13,351 bases of DNA from Candidatus Dojkabacteria bacterium (lineage in GTDB: Bacteria; Patescibacteriota; Dojkabacteria; SC72): NCBI GenBank assembly GCA_012800885.1, contig JAAZIL010000057.1, positions 1 through 13,351 on the forward strand. The letters run 5' to 3'. A model generated the notes under the pieces. It was not told the origin of the DNA. It searched no databases and was given only the letters and a program-made list of their open reading frames with translations. Both the position numbers and the translations under genes were made by a program. Each line of letters opens with the position of its first letter. The first letter of the stretch is position 1. Shown here piece after piece: positions 7,075-12,878 of the stretch.

Positions 7075-8277
7075 ATGTACATAGCACACGGTCCTCTATC
7101 ATATGTTCTAAATGAACGTATTCAGAGTAAGAAGATATCCAAATTAAATAGTACTGAACAGCTCTTAGTAGGCCTACTAAGTTTCCTGTTCGGTATCTTT
7201 CCAGATATTGACATACTACTCCTTAGTATGACCAAGACTCCACCGTTTCTCCATCACACACTCTTCTCACACTCTATTCTTTTCTATCTTCTCCTATGGA
7301 TTGTTTTAAATGGTGCAATACTAATACTCAAAAAAGTACTTAATTCTAATAGTAAGAAAGTCTTTAACAGAGAGTTACTAGATGTAATACAACTCTCCTT
7401 CTTAATTGGGGTAATGTCCCACCTATTTGCCGACATTCTCTTCTCTCACTCAAGAGTACTCTTTCCGATAGAGAGACAGGTTACAATACTTGGCGGATTA
7501 TTCCAAACTAACTATTTTGCTAGCTACCTATTCACTCCTCTCTTTGCTATTGAGATTATTATCCTAATTCTTTTTACTTTAGCAATCTACAAAAGATATT
7601 TTAAACAGAAGAAAGTAGTCTTTACACTACTACATTTCACATTAGGTATAACTACACTCTTCTTCTCTTTTAACTGCTATATGAACCTTCAAACATACAA
7701 TAGAGCGTATACTTTTAGAAATAACAAAAAAGTTATGGACTATGACTTTGATGGGATAGAAGATAGATACGATAGTGATATTGGAAACAGAGGAATAAAG
7801 AATATTTATAGAGTAGATCGTAAAGAGATGATTCGCTTTGTAGAGAGTATCTCCAATGACAGGTATCTAGTTACAAATAATACCTCTTGGATAAACAAAC
7901 TTGGTCTTTATTACGGAGGATTCACTTCATACAGAGTAATCTCACAAGCATACAGAGAACAGAACTTAGCAATAGAGCCTGTGCTGAGAGAGTATGCACA
8001 AGAGAAATACAAATTAAACAGCTATACCTTAAAAATCCCCTACTCGATATTACTCTATGAATACATACTTGAGAACGGTAGAGAGACAGAACTTAATACC
8101 CCAGGGGGTGTACTCTTTATTGTTAATGACAATGAGATTGTAAACTATGGCATTATTACAAACGAGGATATGGTTAGCATTGTACTTGATTCTGACAAGA
8201 AACTAGCCCTACATACTCTAGAAAGTGTACAGAATAGATACGAAGATATGGAGTTTAGAACATATCTGCTTGAGTAA
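7075..8277 (+). CDS. YdjM/DUF457-type membrane predicted metal-dependent hydrolase with extra C-terminal domain
   Basis: 400 residues. The N-terminal half looks like the YdjM/DUF457 family of membrane-bound, predicted metal-dependent hydrolases: H5 near the start, FPDID with D44 and D46, HHTLFSHS with H60, H61 and H66, and SHLFADILFSHS with H116, D120 and H125. Hydrophobic segments lie at about 31-50, 66-86, 104-122, 150-172 and 182-203. After the fifth segment a calcium-loop-like DYDFDGIED (D222, D224, D226, D230) leads into a soluble domain (240-400), likely outside the membrane. That domain may be a degenerate NlpC/P60 relative (DUF1287-like), with S285 and N357 where Cys and His would be expected; this is only a by-eye comparison. 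The substrate is unknown. It is the only plus-strand gene, divergent from mfd and overlapping the pth 3' end by 23 bp. The start is the first ATG; no Shine-Dalgarno is seen. Confidence 0.8.
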   Translation: MYIAHGPLSYVLNERIQSKKISKLNSTEQLLVGLLSFLFGIFPDIDILLLSMTKTPPFLHHTLFSHSILFYLLLWIVLNGAILILKKVLNSNSKKVFNRELLDVIQLSFLIGVMSHLFADILFSHSRVLFPIERQVTILGGLFQTNYFASYLFTPLFAIEIIILILFTLAIYKRYFKQKKVVFTLLHFTLGITTLFFSFNCYMNLQTYNRAYTFRNNKKVMDYDFDGIEDRYDSDIGNRGIKNIYRVDRKEMIRFVESISNDRYLVTNNTSWINKLGLYYGGFTSYRVISQAYREQNLAIEPVLREYAQEKYKLNSYTLKIPYSILLYEYILENGRETELNTPGGVLFIVNDNEIVNYGIITNEDMVSIVLDSDKKLALHTLESVQNRYEDMEFRTYLLE

Positions 8278-8812
8278 GAAAAACAGAAATTGAAGAAATG
8301 ATAGTGTTTTTAAGAACCTCTAATTCTTCTCTATTGTAAGGCATAAGTACATATCTCTCTCCATCAATATCCCTCTCTTCTCTATTATCAATACCTAACC
8401 TAACTCTTAAGAAATCTCTCTCTTTCAGAACCCTCTCAACACTCAATACACCCTTGTGATCCTTAGGAGATCTACCTCTCTGTACCTTGTATTTTCCTAA
8501 AGGGATATCTAAATCATCATGCACAAGAATATATTGATTAATTGGATATTTCTCTGTTAAAAGATTAACAGCACTACCAGAATTATTCATATATGTAAGT
8601 GGCTTCTGCAATATCCCTATTAACTCCCCTTCTTTTTTTACCCTACAAATATCGGAGAGAAAAAGTTTCTTTTCATTTATCCAATCTGAAACATCTAAAT
8701 CACTATTTCCTAATAGATACTCTCTAAGCATATCTACAAAGATATATCCTGCATTGTGTGGAGTAAACTCATACTCTTTTGTAGGATTACCCAGCCCTGT
8801 TACTAGAAACAT
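8255..8812 (-). CDS. pth: Peptidyl-tRNA hydrolase
   Basis: Releases tRNA from peptidyl-tRNA dropped off by ribosomes. It has 185 residues from the ATG at 8812, which gives the canonical MFLVTGLGNP start. A TTG at 8830 would add six residues and is less likely. Key residues visible are N9 (GLGNP), the catalytic base H19 (PHNAG), N76 (MNNSG), D99 in HDDLDIPLG and H119. The position that is Asn in E. coli Pth (GGHNG, N114) is Lys here (DHKG, K120), and the glycine-rich loop is RGRSPKDHKG. The start lies 26 nt inside ybeY, implying translational coupling, and the 3' end overlaps the convergent DUF457-type gene. It is the last gene of the rpsU-yqeY-ybeY-pth run. The family call is firm; whether K120 affects activity is open. 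Confidence 0.95.
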   Translation of the reverse strand: MFLVTGLGNPTKEYEFTPHNAGYIFVDMLREYLLGNSDLDVSDWINEKKLFLSDICRVKKEGELIGILQKPLTYMNNSGSAVNLLTEKYPINQYILVHDDLDIPLGKYKVQRGRSPKDHKGVLSVERVLKERDFLRVRLGIDNREERDIDGERYVLMPYNREELEVLKNTIISSISVFLTQADMF

Positions 8813-9239
8813 ACTTTTTATACTTAACAAGTAATCTCTCTTGGAGAAGAAAGAACTCCTCTTGATTATTCTTCTCCATACTTTCTAAATGATTGAACCC
8901 TAATATATGAAGTGTACCATGGATTATTAATCTTAACACCTCTTCTTCAAATTTATCCTTCTTGAATGTCTTATATATATACTCAGGGCATATATATACC
9001 TCCCCACTCTTTCTCTCATCAGAGATATTAAAAGAGAGAACGTCTGTAGGGATACTAAAACCTCTGTACTTACCATTTAATTCAGTAATATATTTAATAT
9101 CTACAAATACAATATTTACCCTCTCTAAAAAATACTCTCTAAATATCTTCACATATCCATTAAAAATATCTTCTAAAGAGATACCAAAAGTAGGGTCTAT
9201 CTCTTTTAATAATTGGATATTGAAAATATTTAACTCCAT
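8787..9239 (-). CDS. ybeY: Endoribonuclease YbeY (rRNA maturation factor)
   Basis: A single-strand-specific, zinc-dependent endoribonuclease that takes part in 16S rRNA 3'-end maturation and ribosome quality control. The 150-residue protein shows TDVLSF at 65-70, GEVYICPE at 79-86 and the zinc motif HGTLHILGFNH with H107, H111 and H117, matching the family HGxLHxxGxDH pattern with N in place of the usual D before the last His. The ATG is one nucleotide after the yqeY stop, and the 3' end overlaps pth by 26 nt, so it is inside a tightly coupled translation operon. No Shine-Dalgarno is present. Its place directly downstream of rpsU and yqeY fits a small-subunit maturation role. Confidence 0.95.
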   Translation of the reverse strand: MELNIFNIQLLKEIDPTFGISLEDIFNGYVKIFREYFLERVNIVFVDIKYITELNGKYRGFSIPTDVLSFNISDERKSGEVYICPEYIYKTFKKDKFEEEVLRLIIHGTLHILGFNHLESMEKNNQEEFFLLQERLLVKYKKYVSSNRAG

Positions 9240-9240
9240 A

Positions 9241-9684
9241 TTATGTAAGTAAGCCCTGAACTATCTCTTTTACAGTATCACCCTCCGCTTTACCGTTTAA
9301 CTCTTTCATAGCTAAACCCATAACCTTTCCCATATCTTTAAGATCTTGAGCCCCAGTACTCTCTATCACCCTCTTAATCACTTTAGATATATCCTCTTTA
9401 CTCATCATTGCAGGTAGATACTCATTTAGCACTTCCAATTGTTCTGCCTCCCTATTTACAAGATCCTCTCTTCCCATCTGTTTAAATTGAGAAATAGAGT
9501 CTCTTACTTTCTTTCTCTGCTTTCCTAATACTTGTAATATTTCCCCATCAGTTAAAGATTTTGATTGTGAAATCCCCTCATTTTTAATATCTGCTAATAC
9601 TATCTTCAAGATATTGACCCTCTCAACAGACCCTGCTTTTGAAGACTCAAATATATCTTTACGGATATCTTGAATAAGTGACAT
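9241..9684 (-). CDS. yqeY: GatB/YqeY domain protein
   Basis: A 147-residue, all-helical protein of the GatB/YqeY family. It is related to the C-terminal tRNA-binding part of the GatB amidotransferase subunit but stands alone here. Diagnostic stretches are NILKIVLADIKN near the N-terminus, EAEQLEVLNEYLPAMMS in the middle and KDMGKVMGLAMKELNGKAEG near the end. The precise function is not established. A role with tRNA or the ribosome is inferred from the domain and from its place between rpsU and ybeY, a pairing widely seen in bacteria. It starts 20 nt after the rpsU stop with an ATG and no Shine-Dalgarno, and its stop is one nucleotide from ybeY. Confidence 0.95.
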   Translation of the reverse strand: MSLIQDIRKDIFESSKAGSVERVNILKIVLADIKNEGISQSKSLTDGEILQVLGKQRKKVRDSISQFKQMGREDLVNREAEQLEVLNEYLPAMMSKEDISKVIKRVIESTGAQDLKDMGKVMGLAMKELNGKAEGDTVKEIVQGLLT

Positions 9685-9704
9685 AGATATTTAAAGAAAA
9701 CAAT

Positions 9705-9905
9705 TTACTTAGCCCTTCTTGCTGCAGTCCTTCTTCTTCTCTTCATCTTAGCGTATTCTCTACGTTTCTGTATTTCTAAATCAGATTTTTTAATACGATA
9801 CGCCCTCTCTCTAGACGTTTCTAGTATCCTCTCTCTCATTACTTCCCTATGAAGCCTTTTGAGAGCACTATCTATATTTTCGTTGGCGTGTACTATTACT
9901 GCCAT
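9705..9905 (-). CDS. rpsU: Small-subunit ribosomal protein bS21
   Basis: A 66-residue, extremely basic protein beginning MAVIVHANENIDSALKRLHREV and ending in an Arg/Lys-rich tail (KMKRRRRTAARRAK), the expected shape and length of bS21. bS21 sits on the 30S platform near the 3' end of 16S rRNA and the anti-Shine-Dalgarno. It is the first gene of a run with yqeY, ybeY and pth. Unlike every other gene start visible here, it has a full-length Shine-Dalgarno (AAGGAGGT) and a good promoter upstream. This contrast hints at bS21-dependent control of its own translation. The family identification is secure. Confidence 0.97.
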   Translation of the reverse strand: MAVIVHANENIDSALKRLHREVMRERILETSRERAYRIKKSDLEIQKRREYAKMKRRRRTAARRAK

Positions 9906-9909
9906 ATTT

Positions 9910-9917
9910 ACCTCCTT
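9910..9917 (-). promoter_or_regulatory. Strong Shine-Dalgarno of rpsU
   Basis: Minus-strand AAGGAGGT, complementary to the canonical 16S 3' end, 4 nt before the rpsU ATG. No other visible gene start in the window has a comparable site. Confidence 0.9.
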
Positions 9918-9934
9918 AATGTAATAACTCTGGG

Positions 9935-9963
9935 ATTATATCATACCTATCTATCTCTGACCA
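9935..9963 (-). promoter_or_regulatory. Promoter of the rpsU-yqeY-ybeY-pth operon
   Basis: The extended -10 TGA-TATAAT has its TATAAT at 9935-9940. The -35 TGGTCA (9958-9963) matches 4 of 6 consensus bases at exactly 17 nt spacing. The predicted start near 9928 gives a leader of roughly 20-25 nt that includes the Shine-Dalgarno. Confidence 0.7.
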
Positions 9964-10006
9964 TCATTTTCTACTCAGATATATATACCTTTAATATATT
10001 CAACAA

Positions 10007-10030
10007 GTAGAATGGTCGTCTCCATACTAC
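10007..10030 (-). terminator. Stem-loop after the cysteine-rich protein gene, possible terminator
   Basis: Minus strand GTAGTATGG - AGACGA - CCATTCTAC forms a nine-position stem with one T-T mismatch and a 6-nt loop. It begins 4 nt after the stop codon. The following TTGTTG is only a weak U tract, so intrinsic termination is plausible but may be inefficient. Confidence 0.5.
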
Positions 10031-10034
10031 TACA

Positions 10035-11672
10035 TTATTTTTCTTTCATCTTTTTCTCAAACTTATCTCTATACTTGTAATTGATAGGTTTAGGCTTAAT
10101 TACAAAGATACCACTTGGAAGAGAATATATTATAACTCCTATTACAACAAGGAATATACCTCCAAATAATCTACCAAGTGTTGTATCAAATATACCTGTT
10201 TCTGGAGGAGTATCCTCAGGTATAGGTTCCTCAGGAGATTTTTCTAAACAATTTATCTCAATAGTAGCACTTGCTTGAAGATTATCTCCTTCAGCTACAA
10301 TTACTGTTACAGTATTATCATACAAACCGAAATATTCTTTAGAAACAATAACATCATAACTATATATTTTCTCTTCATTAGGATTAAAAGAAGCACTTCC
10401 CCAAGTTGTTTTACTACTTGAATATGACCCAGATGGCTGTATATTACTTGATTGTAACCCTGAAGGAAATACATCCCCATTGTATTCTATACTATCCTCT
10501 ATTCTTGTAATATTTCCTGCACCACTACCGGTGTTTTTTACTTTAATAGTATACCTTAATATAGCACTTGGATTAGGAGTATCTTCATCTATACACTCTC
10601 CTATAACACTTTTTGAGACTGACCAATCAGGATTTACAGGAGATTCTGAAACTGTAAATGTTGTAGTTTTCTCACAAGCACTACCAGAGTTCCCTTTACC
10701 ATCCTTCCAACTTACTGTTAAAGTGTATGTCCCTGGGGCTAGTCCTGTTAGAGTACCTGAAATAATATTACTACTGAGAGTAGTAGACTTAGTACTTCCA
10801 CTAGTACATTTACTAACACTCCCTGTACATAATTTTGCACTCCTAGAATCTGCCTCTACTCCATCAACATCAGTATTCTTAACTTTAAAAGGGATAGCTT
10901 TACCGTAATCAATAGTATCTGCAGGTTTAACTTCCCAAGCTCCGCCTGTACAGATATTCTTTTCGTCCTCCTTTATCGGTTTACAGTATCGGTAGATATA
11001 GGAGGGGTTATTACAATCAGGATGGTATGTTACACAGTAAACTGATCTGTTCTTCTTACAATCATTTCCACTCTCATGACTTACAGAGGTACCACATGAC
11101 TCATATCCAGAAGGACAGCCACTCGGATTACAAGTCGGAGGGTTACCGGTACATGACCACGGATTGCCTGCCTTTTTCCCCGTACAAGGCTCACACCTAC
11201 ATAACTCTTGACTTGGATCATTCCGTCCACTCATTAGTACAATAGGCCATTCACATTGAACATTTTTACAATCCCCTTCCGAAGGTGGATCATCCGGACT
11301 CTCTCTCATACATGTATGAGTCGTTGTCACTTTACATGTATGAGTACTAGCGTTTACGCAAACAGACGTACTAGGAGATGTCAGTACTCTGCACCTAAAT
11401 CCCGTACCACAGGTATCACAATCTGAAGCACCTGCTGTACAAGGAATTGCTGACTCAGTTTCATCACAACTTTTAGATACACACTTCCACCCTGCAGTAC
11501 ATCCAACGTTAGGGTCGCAACAAGCACCTGCCCCACCACCTGCCTCTCCCTCTATAGGGGCTACAGTTTCTTTCTGATTAACTCTCCATACCAAAAACCC
11601 TAGGATAAAGGACAATCCTACAATACTAACAATAAATATAATAGTATTATTCTTCGTTAACTTTAATTTCAT
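10035..11672 (-). CDS. Cysteine-rich, membrane-anchored surface protein with Ig-like and DUF11-like domains
   Basis: No named family for the whole protein. 545 residues from the ATG at 11672; a GTG at 11684 would add four. A basic start (KLKLTKNN) and hydrophobic stretch at about 10-29 form a signal anchor. Residues 51-241 hold 26 cysteines in short spacings (CC, CxC, CRCEPC), suggesting disulfide-rich modules. About 245-342 looks like an Ig/PKD-type beta domain (GLAPGTYTLTVSW). About 349-474 resembles DUF11-type repeats (LRYTIKVKNTGSGAGN). A Pro/Glu linker ends in PPETG at 489-493, then a hydrophobic span (about 500-524) and a Lys/Arg-rich tail, the layout of a sortase-type or archaeosortase-like sorting signal. 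It lies 36 nt after rseP. An adhesive or envelope-structural role is inference only. The gene has far fewer AGAGAG/CTCTCT words than its neighbours. Confidence 0.8.
   Translation of the reverse strand: MKLKLTKNNTIIFIVSIVGLSFILGFLVWRVNQKETVAPIEGEAGGGAGACCDPNVGCTAGWKCVSKSCDETESAIPCTAGASDCDTCGTGFRCRVLTSPSTSVCVNASTHTCKVTTTHTCMRESPDDPPSEGDCKNVQCEWPIVLMSGRNDPSQELCRCEPCTGKKAGNPWSCTGNPPTCNPSGCPSGYESCGTSVSHESGNDCKKNRSVYCVTYHPDCNNPSYIYRYCKPIKEDEKNICTGGAWEVKPADTIDYGKAIPFKVKNTDVDGVEADSRSAKLCTGSVSKCTSGSTKSTTLSSNIISGTLTGLAPGTYTLTVSWKDGKGNSGSACEKTTTFTVSESPVNPDWSVSKSVIGECIDEDTPNPSAILRYTIKVKNTGSGAGNITRIEDSIEYNGDVFPSGLQSSNIQPSGSYSSSKTTWGSASFNPNEEKIYSYDVIVSKEYFGLYDNTVTVIVAEGDNLQASATIEINCLEKSPEEPIPEDTPPETGIFDTTLGRLFGGIFLVVIGVIIYSLPSGIFVIKPKPINYKYRDKFEKKMKEK
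11305..11320. repeat. 16-bp perfect palindrome, with a partial second copy 24 bp on
   Basis: CTCATACATGTATGAG equals its own reverse complement. The 13-mer TACATGTATGAGT it contains (11309-11321) recurs at 11333-11345, still with an 8-bp palindromic core. It lies inside the cysteine-rich gene, coding the paired THTC segments, so a protein-level duplication may be the whole explanation. Confidence 0.75.
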
Positions 11673-11687
11673 ATCGGCAGTCACTAA

Positions 11688-11693
11688 ATTATA
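11688..11693 (-). promoter_or_regulatory. Possible -10 box for the cysteine-rich protein gene
   Basis: TATAAT lies 15 nt before the ATG at 11672, in the 36-nt gap after rseP. The -35 at 17 nt is poor (TTAAAT). If used, it would yield a very short leader, letting this gene be expressed apart from rseP. Confidence 0.3.
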
Positions 11694-11708
11694 CTAATTT
11701 AACATACC

Positions 11709-12851
11709 CTATTTAAAGATATTTTGTAATACTTTAATATTAACAATATCTTTTATCATTACTACAACAATTAATACAATTAGAAGTACAAAACTAAGAT
11801 TAATAATAATTTTTTCTAGTTTAGGATTAATATCTTTTCTGATGATAGACTCAATTAAAAGAATCATAAACCTACCTCCATCTAGTGCTGGTACAGGCAA
11901 CAGATTAAAAATAGCTAAAGAGAGAGAGAGATCAGCAATAATTCCTAGAAACATTACAAAGCCTAAAGTCCTAAAATAGTTAATAACAAAATATATCCCT
12001 ATCGGTCCACTTACAGTATTAGAAAGCTCTGAGTAATCACCTGTCTTTTTAGCTTCGCTAAACATAGAAGAGAGAACTCTACCAGAGAGTTTCAAAATAT
12101 TAATACTGTGAGCAGCCCCTGATATTAATTTGTTATTCGAATAATCTATATATGCCTGAAAATTAATACCTGTATAAATACCTATAATACCCTCATTATT
12201 TACTAAAACAGAGAAATCTTTACATCCATCATCATCGTTACACGCATATATTACTACTTGCTGAGATTTATTATCTGTAAGAATAGATTTTAGATGCTCT
12301 AAGCTTTCTATTTCTTCATTATTAACAGAGACAATATATCCTTCCTGAAACATACCTGCATTAGAGGCGTTGCTATCATCCTCTTTTAATACATAGGGTA
12401 AATCAGACACTCTCTCTGATACTACCGTTGCTCCAACAGGATGGAAATCTATGTGTTCATAATTTATCGGTATCCTCCAATTATGTGAAGAGAGAAAGAT
12501 GATGTAAAAAAGAATAGCTAATAGTATATTCATCGTTACTCCAGCCAACATTACAAACATCTGTTGTAATTTAGTCTTATTCTTTAAATTCCCTTTATCT
12601 CTTTCATCTTCTTTCTCAGTAGTAGGATCTCCATCTCCTAGTATTTTCACAAAACCACCAAAAGGTAATATCCTAAGATTATATGTAGTCTCTTTGTATC
12701 TCTTTGTAAATATCTTCGGTCCAAATCCTAAAGAGAAGTCTTCTACTTTTGCCCCTACTAATTTTGCAGCAAGAAAATGACCCAATTCATGCACAAAAGT
12801 AAGAATACTGATAACAAGAATTAAGAGAATTATATTTATTATTATTGACAT
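11709..12851 (-). CDS. rseP: Site-2 intramembrane zinc metalloprotease, RseP type (M50)
   Basis: A membrane protease that cuts within transmembrane segments, in other bacteria releasing sigma factors from anti-sigma proteins and clearing signal-peptide remnants. It has 380 residues, short compared with about 450 in E. coli, consistent with one PDZ domain instead of two. The first membrane span holds the zinc motif HELGH (H21, E22, H25), followed by FSLGFGP at 39-45 and LPFGGFVKI at 62-70. A span lies at about 99-120, one PDZ-like domain at about 135-230, and NLLPVPALDGGRF at 316-328 carries the third zinc ligand, D324. A last span lies at about 349-366. It follows frr by 22 nt, as in the common frr-to-rseP region but without intervening lipid genes. 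No anti-sigma target is encoded in the window. The start is ATG with no Shine-Dalgarno. Confidence 0.95.
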   Translation of the reverse strand: MSIIINIILLILVISILTFVHELGHFLAAKLVGAKVEDFSLGFGPKIFTKRYKETTYNLRILPFGGFVKILGDGDPTTEKEDERDKGNLKNKTKLQQMFVMLAGVTMNILLAILFYIIFLSSHNWRIPINYEHIDFHPVGATVVSERVSDLPYVLKEDDSNASNAGMFQEGYIVSVNNEEIESLEHLKSILTDNKSQQVVIYACNDDDGCKDFSVLVNNEGIIGIYTGINFQAYIDYSNNKLISGAAHSINILKLSGRVLSSMFSEAKKTGDYSELSNTVSGPIGIYFVINYFRTLGFVMFLGIIADLSLSLAIFNLLPVPALDGGRFMILLIESIIRKDINPKLEKIIINLSFVLLIVLIVVVMIKDIVNIKVLQNIFK

Positions 12852-12872
12852 AGTATTCAGGTTATTAAATCT

Positions 12873-12878
12873 ATTATA
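12873..12878 (-). promoter_or_regulatory. Possible -10 box for rseP
   Basis: TATAAT overlaps the frr stop codon, 21 nt before the rseP ATG. No good -35 is seen. Reported because perfect TATAAT words recur at gene junctions in this window. Confidence 0.25.

Noticed and set aside
8813..8830. Longer Pth reading from TTG 8830
   Set aside because: The family begins just before the first strand (MFLVTGLGNP); the ATG at 8812 fits exactly.
9965..10006. AT-rich hairpin (ATATAT arms, CTACT/AGTAG outer arms) upstream of rpsU as a riboswitch or leader
   Set aside because: It lies upstream of the likely transcription start of rpsU, and the pairing is AT-only with mismatches.
10085..10205. Calling the PPETG tail a true LPXTG sortase signal
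   Set aside because: The first Leu is missing, the tail is long and no sortase is in the window; it is reported only as a resemblance.
10480..10908. Plus-strand open frame opposite the cysteine-rich gene
   Set aside because: It is a mirror of the real gene with no family features; the same holds for open frames opposite cysS, mfd, ybaB and ybeY.
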